Assembly: GCA_000245075.1 (NCBI GenBank)
Contig: JH599969.1
Location: 22,186-80,599 of the forward strand
Source: Acetobacteraceae bacterium AT-5844
GTDB lineage: Bacteria; Pseudomonadota; Alphaproteobacteria; Acetobacterales; Acetobacteraceae
Reading direction: 5' to 3'
DNA length: 58,414 bases
Shown here: positions 35,962 to 46,312 of the stretch, in pieces
How the letters are laid out: every line of letters begins with the position of its first letter
How positions within the stretch are numbered: position 1 is the first letter of the stretch
Notes under the pieces: generated by a model
What the model was told of the DNA's origin: nothing
Databases searched by the model: none
The model's input: the letters and a program-made list of their open reading frames with translations, nothing else
Translations under genes and position numbers: made by a program

Positions 35962-37575
35962 ATGTCCGCGATGCATGGTTTCCGTCCCACCCGCCGCTGG
36001 CTGACACGCGCCGCCCTTGGCGCTGCCGCCACCCTGCAAGCCCCGGACTGGCTCAGCGCCGCGCTGGCGCAGGGCACCGGTGGCACCTTGCGGGTGGGCA
36101 TGGCCGCGCCGAACACCACGCTGGACCCGCATTTCCAGAGCAATGCGCCCAACAACGCCGTCAACAGCCATATCTTCGATGCGCTGGTGACGAATGATTC
36201 GAAGTCGGCCTCCCGCCCCGGCCTCGCGGAATCCTGGAAGGCGCTGGACGACACGCATTGGGAGTTCAAGCTGCGCCAGGGCGTGAACTTCAGCGATGGC
36301 ACCGCCTTCAAGGCGGAGGATGCGATCATCTCCATCCAGCGCGCCAACGACCTGCCGAGCACCTCCTCCTTCCGCACCTATACGCGCAGCATCAAGGCGA
36401 TGACGGCGAAGGATGAGCACACGCTGCTGATCGAGACGAAGGGTCCGGACCCGATCCTGCCCAATTCGCTCAGCCGCATCCGCATCATCAGCGTGGAGCA
36501 CAAGGACGCGCCGACCACCGAGTTCAATAACGGCAATGCCGCCATCGGCACCGGCGCGCTGATCCTGCAGGAATACCAGCCCGGCACCTTCGTCCGCTTC
36601 AGCCGCAACGACAACTGGTGGGGCGGCAAGCTGCCCTGGGACGAAGTCGTGCTGCGGATGATGACGGATGACGGCGCGCGCCTCGCCGCGCTGCTCTCCG
36701 GCGATCTCGACATCATCGAGGCGGTGCCGAGCCAGGGCACGGCGCGGGTGAAGGAAAACCCGCGCTTCCACCTGATCCGTGGCATTTCCAGCCGCTTCGT
36801 CTATTTCGCGATGGACCAGAAGCGCGACGTCACCCCCTTCGTGACGGACAATGCCGGCAAGCCGCTGGAGAAAAATCCGTTCAAGGACATCCGCGTGCGG
36901 CAGGCGCTGTCCATGGCCATCAACCGCCAGGCGCTGGCCGAGCGCGTGATGGAAGGCGACGCCGTTGTCGCCAGCCAGTTCCTGCCAAAAGGTGGTGCCG
37001 GCACCTCGGACAATGTCGATGTGGTGCCCTACGACCCCAACCGCGCGAAGGCGCTGCTGGCCGAGGCTGGCTACCCCAACGGCTTCCGCGTCACGCTGCA
37101 CGGGCCGAACGACCGCTACATCAACGATGCGAAGATCGTGCAGGCCATCGCCCAGATGCTGACGCGCATCGGTGTGCAGGCGCAGGCGGAAGTGATGCCG
37201 TGGTCGGTCTATTCCGCGAAGAATGCCAGCGCGGAATTCAGCATGTCGCTGGGCGCCTGGGGCGTGAACACGGGCGAGACCTCCAACCCGCTGAAGGCAC
37301 TGGTCTCCACCTATGACCGTCAGGCAGGCATGGGCGCCAGCAATGTCGGCCGCTACTCCAACCCCAAGGTGGATGAGCTGGTGAAGCAGGCGCTGGTCAC
37401 GATGGACGACACCGCCCGCAACGGCATGCTGGCCCAGGCCAGCGAGCTGGTCTTCAAGGATTACGGGCTGATCCCGCTGCACCACGAGGTGTCCGTCTGG
37501 GCGGGCCGCAAAGGCGTAAACTACGAGACGCGGGCGGACCAGTACACGCTGGCCATGGGCGTGACGAAGGGCTGA
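35962..37575 (+). CDS. ABC transporter substrate-binding protein, family 5 (DppA/GsiB-like)
   Basis: A 537-residue periplasmic binding protein with a signal peptide (TRRWLTRAALGAAATLQAPDWLSAALAQ, Arg pair suggesting Tat export). SBP_bac_5 features are LRVGMAAPNTTLDPHFQSNAPNNAVNSHIFDALV, WEFKLRQGVNFSDGTAFKAEDA and YLRPGE-like FVRFSRNDNWWGG. The family binds peptides, glutathione, nickel or oligosaccharides. No cognate Dpp-type permease or ATPase is present, so it is either an orphan or served from elsewhere. ATG 35962 or 35971. The hydrolase gene follows after 13 bases. Confidence 0.92.
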   Translation: MSAMHGFRPTRRWLTRAALGAAATLQAPDWLSAALAQGTGGTLRVGMAAPNTTLDPHFQSNAPNNAVNSHIFDALVTNDSKSASRPGLAESWKALDDTHWEFKLRQGVNFSDGTAFKAEDAIISIQRANDLPSTSSFRTYTRSIKAMTAKDEHTLLIETKGPDPILPNSLSRIRIISVEHKDAPTTEFNNGNAAIGTGALILQEYQPGTFVRFSRNDNWWGGKLPWDEVVLRMMTDDGARLAALLSGDLDIIEAVPSQGTARVKENPRFHLIRGISSRFVYFAMDQKRDVTPFVTDNAGKPLEKNPFKDIRVRQALSMAINRQALAERVMEGDAVVASQFLPKGGAGTSDNVDVVPYDPNRAKALLAEAGYPNGFRVTLHGPNDRYINDAKIVQAIAQMLTRIGVQAQAEVMPWSVYSAKNASAEFSMSLGAWGVNTGETSNPLKALVSTYDRQAGMGASNVGRYSNPKVDELVKQALVTMDDTARNGMLAQASELVFKDYGLIPLHHEVSVWAGRKGVNYETRADQYTLAMGVTKG

Positions 37576-37588
37576 GGACTGAACTGAT

Positions 37589-38446
37589 ATGACTGACGCA
37601 ACCGCGACCGCCGAAGCCACCGCACGCGCCAAGGCGATCTACGACCTCGGCCCCACCGTGATTTTCTCCTGCAAGGCCGACCCGCGTTTCCAATATTGCC
37701 TCTACGTGCCGCCCCAGGTGGGCAAGGGTGCGAAGGTCGACCTGCTGGTGGCGGTGCACGGCACCGGCCGCACCTCTTTCCTCGACTTCCGGGATGGTTT
37801 CTCGGAATTCGGAAAGTGGAACGACGTGGCGATCCTCTGCCCCATCTTCCCCGTGGGCGTGCGCGGCGATGGTGCGCGCAGCGGCTACAAGTACATGCAG
37901 GAAGGCGATATCCGCTACGACCTGCTGGTGCTGGAAATGGTGAAGGAAGTGGCCGAGAAATACGGCCAGGACTGGTCCAGCTTCGCCATGTTCGGCTTCT
38001 CCGGCGGTGGCCATTTCACGCATCGCTTCGCCATCCTGCATCCGGAGAAGCTGTGGGCCGCGTCCGTGGGCGCTTCCGGCTCCGTCACGCTACTGGATGC
38101 CAACAAGGATTGGTGGGTCGGCATCCGCGACATCAACGAGAAGTTCGGCATCACCTTCAATGCGGAGGCGCTCGCGAAAGTGCCGGTGCAGATGGTGGTG
38201 GGCGATGCCGATCTGGAGACCTGGGAAATCACCCACAAGCCCGGCGGCACCTATTGGATGGAAGGCGCCAATGATGCCGGCGCCACCCGCCCGGAACGGC
38301 TGAAATCCCTCGCGAAGTCTTTTGAAAACGCCGGTGTGAAGGTGCGGTTCGATCTCGTTCCCGGCGTGTCGCACGACCGGATCAAGGTGCTGGACCGGGT
38401 GAAGGACTTTTTGGCCGATGTGCTGAAGGTGCGTCGGGCAGGTTGA
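37589..38446 (+). CDS. Alpha/beta hydrolase (esterase/depolymerase-like)
   Basis: A 285-residue soluble hydrolase without an obvious signal peptide. The oxyanion segment is LLVAVHGTGRTSFLDFRD, and the nucleophile elbow FGFSGGGHFTHRFAILHPEKLWA has Ser in GxSxG. Acid and base are probably in VVGDADLETW and in PGVSHDRIKVLD (His). It is co-directional with the family-5 binding protein 13 bases upstream, so it likely acts on the imported compound (inference). Repeat copy C begins 17 bases after its stop. Confidence 0.85.
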   Translation: MTDATATAEATARAKAIYDLGPTVIFSCKADPRFQYCLYVPPQVGKGAKVDLLVAVHGTGRTSFLDFRDGFSEFGKWNDVAILCPIFPVGVRGDGARSGYKYMQEGDIRYDLLVLEMVKEVAEKYGQDWSSFAMFGFSGGGHFTHRFAILHPEKLWAASVGASGSVTLLDANKDWWVGIRDINEKFGITFNAEALAKVPVQMVVGDADLETWEITHKPGGTYWMEGANDAGATRPERLKSLAKSFENAGVKVRFDLVPGVSHDRIKVLDRVKDFLADVLKVRRAG

Positions 38447-38462
38447 GATGCCAGGGAAGGTT

Positions 38463-38674
38463 GGGGGAATGAATTTCCCCCGCAAACGTATACGTTTGCG
38501 CCCCATCTTTTGTTTTCGAGTTTCAGCGTGCTCTTGTGTGACACGGTCGCCGTGACGGCAACGGCAGTTGCCAGAGGCTGCTCCAGCCTTCGGCGTGAAC
38601 GTTCGCCGCGGACGATGCCCCAATTGATCAAAAAAGAAGAAGAGGGGGTCCGGGGGAGAATTCATTCTCCCCCG
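38463..38674. repeat. Cruciform intergenic repeat, copy C (variant core with perfect palindrome)
   Basis: The left hairpin GGGGGAA-tgaat-TTCCCCC (38463-38481) is followed by a perfect 20-bp palindrome at 38481-38500 (centre GTATAC) and the pyrimidine arm CATCTTTTGTTTTCGAG. The right side has the purine arm AAAAAAGAAGAAGAGGGGG and hairpin CGGGGGAGAA-ttca-TTCTCCCCCG (38651-38674). The AAAAGGC core and inner hairpin of the other copies are missing and the interior is unrelated, so only the ends are shared. Confidence 0.7.
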
Positions 38675-38709
38675 TGTCCCGACCCCCGAAGCAAGAGAAG
38701 GACCCGCTG

Positions 38710-40314
38710 ATGCCCGGTATGATCGTGGCCCCCCAGCCAGAGGCCGTGGAAGCCGGCGCCGCGGTGCTGGCGCGGGGCGGCAACGCCATCGACGCCGCCA
38801 TTGCCTGCGCCTTCGTGCAGGGCGTGGCTGATCCGCTGATGTGCGGCATTGGCGGTTTTGGCTCCATGCAGGTCTACATGCCGAAGCGCGGCGTGCATGA
38901 GGTGCTGGAATTCTACGCCCGCGCGCCACTCGCCGCGACGCCTGACATGTGGGCGGACAAGCTGCGCGGGCAATCCCGGGACGGCTTTGCCTTTCTGCTG
39001 GAAGGCGGCATCAGCGAGCAGGGGCATCTCGCCGTCTGCACGCCGGGCAATGTGAAGGGCTACGCCACCGCGCTTTCCCGCTACGGCACGCTGGACTGGG
39101 CGGATGCCATGACGCCGGCCATCGCCCTGGCGAAGCGTGGTGTGATGGTGCGGCCGCACATGCACTGGTTCTGGAGCCAGGACCAGCGCGGCAGCGGCCA
39201 GGTGAACACCTCCGACAAGCTGCGCCTGACCGAGACCGGCCGCCGCGTCTATTTCAACGAGGATGGCAGTGCCAAGCGCCCGGGCCAGATGCTACATAAC
39301 CCGGACATGGCGCGCACGCTGGAGCGCCTGGCGGCCGGCGGGCCGGAGCTGTTCTACCATGGCGAGCTGGCGGAGCAGATCGCGGCCGACTTCGCGGCGC
39401 AGGGCGGTCTGATCCGCAAGGAAGACCTCGCCGCCTACGAACTTTCGGTCGTGGCGCCGATCTGGGGCTCTTATCGCGGCCACCGCATCTCCACCAGCCC
39501 GCCGCCGGCCAGCGGCATGCTGATGCTGCAGATCCTGCACATGCTGGAGAATTTCGACCTTCGCGCGCTGGAGCATAACAGTGTCCAGCATATCCGCCTG
39601 ATGGCGGAGGCAATGAAGCGGATGACCATCGACAAGGACAATCACATGGGCGACCCCGCCTATGTCGATGTCCCGGTCGAGCACCTGATTTCCAAGGATT
39701 ATGCCGCGCAGCAGGCCGAGAGCATCCGCCGTGGCGAGCGTGCGCAGGTCAAGCGGCTCGACAAGTCGGACCGCGACACCACCCATGTCTCGGTGGTGGA
39801 CAAGGACGGCAATTGCGTGGCGCTGACCCACACGCTGGGCAGCCCCTCCGGCGCCATCACGGAAGGGCTCGGCTTCATCTACAACGGCACGATGAGCCGC
39901 TTCGATCCCCGGCCGGGCCGTGCTGCTTCCATCGCACCGGGCAAGCGCCGTGCTTCCTCGGCCGCGCCCACCGTGGTCTTCAAGGGCGACCAGCCGCATA
40001 TCGTCATCGGCGCGCCCGGTGGCAGCTACATCGCTCCCGCCGTCGCGCAGGGCATCATGAATGTCATCGATTTCGACATGTCGATGCTGGAAGCCGTGGC
40101 GGCGCCGCGCATCGTGGCGGTCTCCGACTCCATCGATGTCGCCAACCGCGTGCCGCTGGCGGTGACGGATGCGCTGGAGGCCGACGGCTATTCCATCAAG
40201 CGCAACCCGATGAGCTATGCCTTCGCGGCCCTGCATGGCATCCGCCTCCAGGACGGCAGGCTCGATGGCGGCGCCGACCCGCAGCGGGACGGCATGGCCA
40301 TGCGCGTGGTCTAA
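38710..40314 (+). CDS. Gamma-glutamyltransferase family protein
   Basis: A 534-residue Ntn-hydrolase precursor that cleaves itself before a threonine. The nucleophile is Thr357 in [28 protein letters not shown]; the N-terminal motif [26 protein letters not shown] is typical. It hydrolyses or transfers gamma-glutamyl groups, as of glutathione. The start at ATG 38710 (GAGAAGGAC upstream) is preferred to GTG 38674, which lies in the repeat hairpin. No signal peptide is visible from this start, suggesting a cytoplasmic enzyme, unlike E. coli Ggt. It follows the peptide-type binding protein and hydrolase. Confidence 0.92.
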   Translation: MPGMIVAPQPEAVEAGAAVLARGGNAIDAAIACAFVQGVADPLMCGIGGFGSMQVYMPKRGVHEVLEFYARAPLAATPDMWADKLRGQSRDGFAFLLEGGISEQGHLAVCTPGNVKGYATALSRYGTLDWADAMTPAIALAKRGVMVRPHMHWFWSQDQRGSGQVNTSDKLRLTETGRRVYFNEDGSAKRPGQMLHNPDMARTLERLAAGGPELFYHGELAEQIAADFAAQGGLIRKEDLAAYELSVVAPIWGSYRGHRISTSPPPASGMLMLQILHMLENFDLRALEHNSVQHIRLMAEAMKRMTIDKDNHMGDPAYVDVPVEHLISKDYAAQQAESIRRGERAQVKRLDKSDRDTTHVSVVDKDGNCVALTHTLGSPSGAITEGLGFIYNGTMSRFDPRPGRAASIAPGKRRASSAAPTVVFKGDQPHIVIGAPGGSYIAPAVAQGIMNVIDFDMSMLEAVAAPRIVAVSDSIDVANRVPLAVTDALEADGYSIKRNPMSYAFAALHGIRLQDGRLDGGADPQRDGMAMRVV

Positions 40315-40390
40315 AAAGCGCCACCGCGTTCACTCTTTCTCAAGCGGAACCGCCGAGTTTTTTGCCCCGTATCGTGAAGGGGCTTTGGGC

Positions 40391-42454
40391 ATGCGGATCC
40401 GCACTTTTTTCCTGGTCTGCTTCTGCGGGGTGGCCATACCGGGCGCAATGGCGTCCCTGTGGCTATCCTCCGCGCAATGGAGCCTGTGGGATCGGGCGGA
40501 AGAAGCACGCGCTGCCACCCGCACCGTCAGCGACGCCCAGCGCGCCCAGACGGCGATCGCCGTCGAGGTCGGCTCCTATGCCTCCAAGCTGCGCATGGCC
40601 GACCCTGACCTGGAGGAATCCCGCCAGGCCGCCGTGCAGACGGATCGGCTGCTGAGCGCCGCCACGGTCAGCGCCCGGAGCGGCGGTTTCCAGGCCAATC
40701 TCGCACAGGATGCGCAGGCACAGATCACCCCTATCCGTCAGCGGGCGATGGCAGAAATGGCCCGCCCCCTGGCATCGCGTGATTCCGGCCTTCCTGCCAT
40801 TACCCAGCGCACCCGCAACGAGGCGGCTGAGGCACTGCGCCGGCTTGGCGTGCAGGCAGCGGTGCGCGTTTCCGCCACCTCGCCGGAGGCGGCCATGCTG
40901 GTGGAAATCGCCAGCAGCGCCATGGATTTCCGCGATTTCATGGGCCGGCGCAGCGTGCCCGTCACGGCCTGGGTCGGCGGCCAGCCCATCCTGCCGCAGG
41001 TCTATGATGAGATGCAGCAGCTCACGGGCCGGCTGGAGCAGTCCTGGCACGCGGCCCAGCGGCTGATCGCGGCCATGCCGGAAAACCCCCGCATGCAGGC
41101 CGCGCTGCGGGAGCAGCAGGCGCTGCAGACCGATTCCGAGCCCCGCTGGCGCCAGATGCTGGAGCGCGCGCGCCCCGCCCTCAGCGGCGGCACCGTCGAT
41201 TGGCAGACCACGGTGCCCGAATTCCGCCCCTGGTCCCTGCGGTCCCAGGCCATGATCCTCTCTCTTCGTGACGCCGCGCTGGATGAGGCGCTGGAGCGTA
41301 CGGATGTCGCGGCGCATGACGCACGGAACCGCTTCATCGGGGCGATGATCCTTGCCGTCCTGGTCTGTGGCCTCGCCGTCGCCTCCGTGCTGCTGTTGCT
41401 GCGCCGCGTGCTGCAGCCGCTGCGGACGCTGACCGGCAGCGTCACCCGCATCGCTGAGGGCGAGCTGGACGTCACCGTGCCTGGCCATGAGCGCAAGGAC
41501 GAGCTGGGTGAGATGGCGCAGGCCGTCGAGACCCTCCGCGCCGCCTCCCTGGAGCGTCGCGCCATGCAGGAAGCGCAGCAGGAGGCCCAGCGCCAGCAGA
41601 TCGAGCGCGCCCAGCGCCTGGATACGCTGCTGCGCGAATTCGAGGCCGAGACCGCCGATACGCTGCGCGCCGTTGCCTCCGCCGCCACGGAGATGGACGC
41701 GACCGCCGCAGGCATGGTGGATATCGCCAATAGCGGCAACAGCCGCGCCGCCGCCGTGGCCAATGCTTCCCAGCAGGCCAGCAGCAATGTGCAGACGGTC
41801 GCCGCCGCGGCGGAGGAGCTCTCCGCCAGCATCGGCGAGGTCGCCCGCCAGGTGCGGGACAGCGCCTCCCGCGCCCGGGACGCCTCGGAGGCGGCCGAGA
41901 CCACGGACCGCACGGTGCGTGGGCTGTCGGAAGCCGCTGGCCGCATCGGGGATGTCGTGCAGCTCATCACCGGCATCGCCAGCCAGACCAACCTGCTCGC
42001 GCTGAACGCCACCATCGAGGCGGCGCGTGCCGGGGAGAGCGGCAAGGGCTTCGCCGTGGTCGCGGGCGAGGTGAAGTCCCTGGCGAGCCAGACCGCCAAG
42101 GCGACCGAGGAGATCGGCCAGCAGATCAGCGCCATGCAGGCGGAGACGGAGCGGACCGTGCAGGCCATCGGCGATATCGCCCGCATGATCCGCGACCTGA
42201 ACGACTCCACCAGCCTCGTGGCCGAGGCGGCGGGCCAGCAGGCGGAAGCCACGCAGGAAATCGGCCGTGCCGTGGCGCAGGCGGCGGAAGGGACGGAAGC
42301 CGCCTCCCGCCATGCTTCCGGCGTCAGCGAGGATGCGGAACGCACCGGCCGCGCGGCGGGCGATGTGCGCGGCGCGGCGGGCGAGCTGGCGCAGCAGGCG
42401 GAAGGGCTGCGGGGCCGGATGGACAGCTTCCTGGCGGCCATCCGCGTGGCCTGA
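40391..42454 (+). CDS. Methyl-accepting chemotaxis protein
   Basis: A 687-residue chemoreceptor. TM1 is at ~5-27 and a ~285-residue periplasmic helical sensor follows. TM2 is at ~313-335 ([21 protein letters not shown]), then HAMP (~336-390: [28 protein letters not shown]). The signalling coiled coil has the hairpin-tip signature [26 protein letters not shown] near residue 533. No CheR-tethering pentapeptide is visible at the C-terminus. The start at ATG 40391 places TM1 at the extreme N-terminus. No che genes are in the window. It may sense the substrates of the adjacent uptake genes (inference). Confidence 0.94.
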   Translation: MRIRTFFLVCFCGVAIPGAMASLWLSSAQWSLWDRAEEARAATRTVSDAQRAQTAIAVEVGSYASKLRMADPDLEESRQAAVQTDRLLSAATVSARSGGFQANLAQDAQAQITPIRQRAMAEMARPLASRDSGLPAITQRTRNEAAEALRRLGVQAAVRVSATSPEAAMLVEIASSAMDFRDFMGRRSVPVTAWVGGQPILPQVYDEMQQLTGRLEQSWHAAQRLIAAMPENPRMQAALREQQALQTDSEPRWRQMLERARPALSGGTVDWQTTVPEFRPWSLRSQAMILSLRDAALDEALERTDVAAHDARNRFIGAMILAVLVCGLAVASVLLLLRRVLQPLRTLTGSVTRIAEGELDVTVPGHERKDELGEMAQAVETLRAASLERRAMQEAQQEAQRQQIERAQRLDTLLREFEAETADTLRAVASAATEMDATAAGMVDIANSGNSRAAAVANASQQASSNVQTVAAAAEELSASIGEVARQVRDSASRARDASEAAETTDRTVRGLSEAAGRIGDVVQLITGIASQTNLLALNATIEAARAGESGKGFAVVAGEVKSLASQTAKATEEIGQQISAMQAETERTVQAIGDIARMIRDLNDSTSLVAEAAGQQAEATQEIGRAVAQAAEGTEAASRHASGVSEDAERTGRAAGDVRGAAGELAQQAEGLRGRMDSFLAAIRVA

Positions 42455-42464
42455 GGCACAAAGA

Positions 42465-42494
42465 GGGAGAGCCCTGGCAATCCAGGGCGCTCCC
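42465..42494. terminator. Bidirectional hairpin between chemoreceptor and methyltransferase genes
   Basis: GGGAG-A-GCCCTGG pairs with CCAGGGC-G-CTCCC over a CAAT loop (one internal mismatch). It sits between the two convergent stop codons and has no T tract. Confidence 0.6.
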
Positions 42495-42495
42495 C

Positions 42496-43458
42496 TCAGC
42501 CTTTGGCCCTCACGATCAGCCCGACGGAGGTCACGATTCTTTCCTCCACAAGCATGCGCAGATGCGGCGTCCCTTGTGGTTGGCTCAGCGGCCAGCGGTC
42601 ATGGGCATCGCCATAGGGCGGCTGGTCCACGAACTGGTCCAGCAGCCCGGCGCCGGGGTCGAAATCCACAGGGCTCATGGCGTGTCCCGCCTTGCCCAGG
42701 CGGCGGCCCAGCGCCTCGAGATCGCGGGCCTGGAACAGCACCGTGCCGCCACGCCGCAAGGGCGGGCCGTTCGCATCCAGGTCGAATTCCGTCGTGTGGA
42801 CGGCGAGGCCACCCGGTTTCAGGCAGCGCATGGCTTTCAGGATGAAGTCGCTGCCGGCCTGGATGCTGCCCAGATGCTCCAGCGCGCAAATCGACCAGAC
42901 AATGTCGAACTGCCCATTCAGGTCGCGCGGAATGCGGGTCATATCGACGGCGCGGAAGGAAAGGTTGGCACCGGCAGCGGGCGCCCCATGCTGGCCGGTG
43001 GCGGCCCAGCGTGCCGCGCGCGAGTCCTTCGGGTCCAGGTCGGTGGCCACAACTTCCAGCCCATGCCCGGCGAGAAAGCCCGGCATGGCTTCCCGCCCCA
43101 CGGCGAAGCCCAGCGCCCGCTTGCCTGGCGCCAGCAGCCCTGCTTCCCAGATGGCCTGTGCCACGAAGGCGGCTTCCCACACTTTGCGGTGGTAGAAGGG
43201 CACCATGCCGATGGCCCCGCACCAATGGTGCAGCCAGGGCGATTCAAGGTCCGCCTGCCGGCACAGGCAGCCTTGCAGGCCGATCCGCTCTGGCGTGTCC
43301 GGCAGGGCGATATCCGGCCCCGCCAGTTTTGCCTCGTAGCACTGCCGCGCCAGCACCGCGCCGAGCACCTTGCTGTTCCAGGCGCCGACGCGCGCAAAGC
43401 CGTATGGGCCCCGCGCAGGGCGTAGCCGAGGCCAGAGCGCGCGCAGGAAGCCGGCCAT
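42496..43458 (-). CDS. SAM-dependent class I methyltransferase
   Basis: A 320-residue protein. The Rossmann-type core runs from RALGFAVGREAMPGFLAGHGLEVVATDLD (motif I, acidic end of beta-2) through DIVWSICALEHLGSIQAGSDFILKAMRCLKPGGLAVHTTEF (motifs post-II and III). The N-terminal ~100 residues include a Cys/His-containing stretch (GLQGCLCRQADLESPWLHHWC) that may be lid or substrate region. The substrate is unknown; similar proteins sit in glycan or lipid modification clusters. It lies 6 bases downstream of the Bug-protein stop on the same strand. Confidence 0.8.
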   Translation of the reverse strand: MAGFLRALWPRLRPARGPYGFARVGAWNSKVLGAVLARQCYEAKLAGPDIALPDTPERIGLQGCLCRQADLESPWLHHWCGAIGMVPFYHRKVWEAAFVAQAIWEAGLLAPGKRALGFAVGREAMPGFLAGHGLEVVATDLDPKDSRAARWAATGQHGAPAAGANLSFRAVDMTRIPRDLNGQFDIVWSICALEHLGSIQAGSDFILKAMRCLKPGGLAVHTTEFDLDANGPPLRRGGTVLFQARDLEALGRRLGKAGHAMSPVDFDPGAGLLDQFVDQPPYGDAHDRWPLSQPQGTPHLRMLVEERIVTSVGLIVRAKG

Positions 43459-43464
43459 GCGTGC

Positions 43465-44442
43465 TCAGCTATCCAGGCGGATGCCCAGGTCGCGGATCAG
43501 CGGCCGCCATTCGGCGCTCTCCCGCGCCACGAAGGCATTGAGTTCAGCGGGGGACCAGGGGCTGTGCTCCACGCCCAGCCCCGCGATGCGGGCCTGCATC
43601 TCCGGCGCGGCCATGGCGGCGTTCAGCCCCGTATTCAGCCGGTCGATCACCGCTGCCGGCGTGCCGGTGGGGGCGGACATGGCCTGCCAGCCGAAGGCGA
43701 TGGCGTTGCTGATGCCGAGCTCCCCGGAGGTCGGCACGGTAGGGGCCTGGGCGGAGCGGCGCTCAGACAGCACCACCAGCCCCTTGGCCTTGCCATCCCG
43801 CAGGAAGGGAATGCCGGTGGCGCAGTCGATCAGCACGCTGTCCACCGTGCCGGAGAGCAGGTCCTGCATCGCGGCCGGGCCGCCGCGGTAGGGGACATGC
43901 GTGGCATCGAAGCCCGCGCGGCGCTTCAGCATTTCCATCGCCAGATGGTGGGGAGAGGCCACGGCAGGGGAGCCATAGGTCGGCACACGCTGCTTCGATG
44001 CGGCGATGTAGTCCGCGAGCGTGTTCACCGGGCTGTCCTGCCGTACCACCAGAAAGAGCGGGAAGCGGCCGATGAAGCCGACGCCGGTCAGGTCCTTGTC
44101 CGGGTCGTAGGGCAGGCGGCTGTAGAGGGCGGGGTTGTAGACCAGGTTGCCGTTATCGGCGTGCAGCAGGGTATAGCCATCCGGCGCACTGCGGGCGACC
44201 GTTTCGCTGGCGAGCACGGCACCGCCGCCGGGGCGGTTCTCCACCAGCATGGTCTGGCCGAGGCTCGGGCTGATGAAGGCAGCGATCAGCCGGGCGAAGG
44301 CGTCGCTGGGCCCGCCTGGAGGATAGCCCACGATCCAGCGTGGCGGATGGGCCGGCCAGGTGGCGGCGTTCTGCGCCCGTGCCATGGTGGGCAGCAGCGC
44401 CGCCCCGGCTACAGCTCGCGAGAAATCACGCCGTCCCAGCAT
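43465..44442 (-). CDS. Tripartite tricarboxylate transporter substrate-binding protein (Bug/TctC family)
   Basis: A 325-residue periplasmic binding protein. The N-terminus [24 protein letters not shown] has a twin-arginine motif and an ARAQ cleavage site. Family signatures are [47 protein letters not shown] and [19 protein letters not shown]. It lacks neighbouring tctA/tctB membrane genes, as is usual for orphan Bug proteins. The ATG at 44442 puts the signal peptide at the N-terminus. The 265 bases to divergent purC show no clear motif. Confidence 0.93.
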   Translation of the reverse strand: MLGRRDFSRAVAGAALLPTMARAQNAATWPAHPPRWIVGYPPGGPSDAFARLIAAFISPSLGQTMLVENRPGGGAVLASETVARSAPDGYTLLHADNGNLVYNPALYSRLPYDPDKDLTGVGFIGRFPLFLVVRQDSPVNTLADYIAASKQRVPTYGSPAVASPHHLAMEMLKRRAGFDATHVPYRGGPAAMQDLLSGTVDSVLIDCATGIPFLRDGKAKGLVVLSERRSAQAPTVPTSGELGISNAIAFGWQAMSAPTGTPAAVIDRLNTGLNAAMAAPEMQARIAGLGVEHSPWSPAELNAFVARESAEWRPLIRDLGIRLDS

Positions 44443-44707
44443 ATCCGTATGGTCCTTCGAATCATCCGCGTGCCGCAGGTGCGGGCGCGCGGCGCCATCA
44501 TGCGGTGCGGCAAGCCGCCGCGCCAGCATTCGCAGCGGGCCAGCGCAGGAAAGGAGCGCAGCCCGTCCCGACCTCCTGCCCGTGGCGTGCATGCCTCCGG
44601 CGTCCCCTGTGCGGAGCCCGGAATTCTCTGGCCGCCTGACAGCTTGGCCGGAAGCGGCTAGGGTCCGCGGCGACTTCCGTACCGCCATGTGCCAGGGACA
44701 TTGCCTC

Positions 44708-45685
44708 ATGGACCCCGCTGCCCTCCGCGCCCAGGCGCACCGCATCCTGCGTGACGCCACTATCCCGGAACTGCCCAACCACTACAGCGGCAAGGTGCGG
44801 GACAATTACGACCTGCCGGATGGCCGGCGCGTGATCATCGCGACGGACCGCCTCAGCGCCTTCGACCGCATCCTCTGCGCGGTGCCCTTCAAGGGCCAGG
44901 TGCTGACGCAGACGGCGCGCTACTGGTTCGAGAAGACGCGGGATATCTGCCCCAACCACGTGCTGGAATATCCGGACCCGAATGTGGTCATCGGCCAGCG
45001 GCTGGAGATCCTGCCTGTCGAGATCGTTGTGCGCGGCTATCTGGCGGGCACGACGGGCACCTCCATCCTCACCCTGTACAAGGCCGGGCAGCGGGAGATG
45101 TACGGCACCCGCCTGCCGGACGGCATGCGGGACAATGAGAAGCTGCCCACGCCCATTATCACCCCCACCAGCAAGGCTTTCGATGGCGGCCATGACGAGC
45201 CGCTGACCCCGGCCGAGATCCTGGAGCGCAAGCTTCTCACCGAGGCGCAATGGCAGCAGCTCAGCGAATATGCCCTGGCGCTTTTCGCCCGTGGCCAGGC
45301 CATGGCGGCCGAGCGGGGGCTGATCCTGGCCGACACCAAATATGAATTCGGCACCGACCCGCAGGGCCGCATCGTGCTGGCGGACGAGATCCACACGCCG
45401 GACAGCAGCCGCTACTGGAAGGCCGCGAGCTTCGCGGCCCGTTTCGAGGCCGGCGAGAAGCCCGAGAGCTTCGACAAGGATTTCGTCCGTTCCTGGGTCG
45501 CCGCGCGTTGCGACCCCTATAACGACCCGATCCCGGAAATCCCGGAAGAGATGCTGCTGCAGACGGCGGCGGTCTATGTCGAGGCGTTCGAGACCATTAC
45601 CGGCCAGCGCTTCGAGCCCGATACGCGCGGCGAGACGGTGCTGGAGCGCATCCGGAGCAATCTCTCCCCGCTGTTCACGCGGTGA
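44708..45685 (+). CDS. purC: Phosphoribosylaminoimidazole-succinocarboxamide synthase
   Basis: A 325-residue SAICAR synthetase of purine biosynthesis. Motifs include [83 protein letters not shown] and [12 protein letters not shown]. It is longer than the ~240-residue E. coli type and resembles the long bacterial/yeast form with an extra C-terminal segment ([17 protein letters not shown]...). ATG 44708 is preferred to ATG 44687. It stands alone here, divergent from the Bug gene. Confidence 0.96.
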   Translation: MDPAALRAQAHRILRDATIPELPNHYSGKVRDNYDLPDGRRVIIATDRLSAFDRILCAVPFKGQVLTQTARYWFEKTRDICPNHVLEYPDPNVVIGQRLEILPVEIVVRGYLAGTTGTSILTLYKAGQREMYGTRLPDGMRDNEKLPTPIITPTSKAFDGGHDEPLTPAEILERKLLTEAQWQQLSEYALALFARGQAMAAERGLILADTKYEFGTDPQGRIVLADEIHTPDSSRYWKAASFAARFEAGEKPESFDKDFVRSWVAARCDPYNDPIPEIPEEMLLQTAAVYVEAFETITGQRFEPDTRGETVLERIRSNLSPLFTR

Positions 45686-45692
45686 GGGAAGG

Positions 45693-45716
45693 GGAGGGAG
45701 GCGGCATCCTCCCTCC
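45693..45716. terminator. Hairpin after purC
   Basis: GGAGGGAGG (45693-45701) pairs with CCTCCCTCC (45708-45716) over a 6-nt loop, 8 bases after the purC stop and between convergent genes. There is no T tract. Confidence 0.5.
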
Positions 45717-45796
45717 GGCCTCGCTGGATTGCGGCCGGGCTGCCTGAGGGCGCCGGCATCAGCGGCAAAGGCGCCGCCTGTTGCCGCTGGTAATGT

Positions 45797-46219
45797 TCAG
45801 CGCCGGGATGCGGCGAGTTCGTCCCGTTCCTGCCGGCTGGAAGACAATGTCCAGGCACCGCCGCCGGCGACGAAGATGTAGAGAAACACGAAGCAGTACA
45901 GGATCGCCGCGTCGCCGCCATTGTTGACGGGGAAGGGGCTGCGCGGCGCATGGGCCATCCAGTAGGCCACGGCCATGGTACCGGACATCACGAAGGCCGC
46001 AGGGCGGACAAAGACGCCAAGCAGAAGCAGCAGGCCGCCGCCGATCTCGATGAAGGCCGCGATCCAGGGCAGCGACATGGCGGGCGGGAAGTTGCCGCTG
46101 GGCGGGGCGGGGAAGCCGAACAGCTTCTGCGTGCCATGCGCCAGGAAGATCAGCGCCGCGACGATGCGCAGGATGGCGAGCGCACGCGGCGCCCAGGTTT
46201 CGGCGAGGGATGAGTTCAT
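45797..46219 (-). CDS. DoxX family membrane protein
   Basis: A 140-residue protein with four transmembrane helices: ALAILRIVAALIFLAHGTQKLFGF (DoxX signature), LPWIAAFIEIGGGLLLLLGVF, AAFVMSGTMAVAYWM and AILYCFVFLYIFVAGGG. Family members are linked to membrane redox or thiol stress systems; exact function is unknown. A CTTAAG-N5-CTTAAG box lies 49-65 bases upstream, so it is a probable target of the adjacent two-component system. ATG at 46219. Confidence 0.9.
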   Translation of the reverse strand: MNSSLAETWAPRALAILRIVAALIFLAHGTQKLFGFPAPPSGNFPPAMSLPWIAAFIEIGGGLLLLLGVFVRPAAFVMSGTMAVAYWMAHAPRSPFPVNNGGDAAILYCFVFLYIFVAGGGAWTLSSSRQERDELAASRR

Positions 46220-46267
46220 CAGGCATTGCTCCCGGGTAAGGCGGAGCGGCGGGCTTGCCCGGCGAAC

Positions 46268-46284
46268 CTTAAGGCTGGCTTAAG
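46268..46284. promoter_or_regulatory. PmrA/QseB-type box upstream of doxX
   Basis: CTTAAG-GCTGG-CTTAAG: two identical hexamers with 11-bp period, an exact match to the CTTAAG-N5-CTTAAG form bound by PmrA/QseB-like OmpR-family regulators. It lies between the small secreted protein gene and doxX, upstream of doxX. The response regulator gene is ~450 bases away. Confidence 0.7.
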
Positions 46285-46312
46285 ATTCGCGCGTCAAACC
46301 CGCCGGAGCGCC

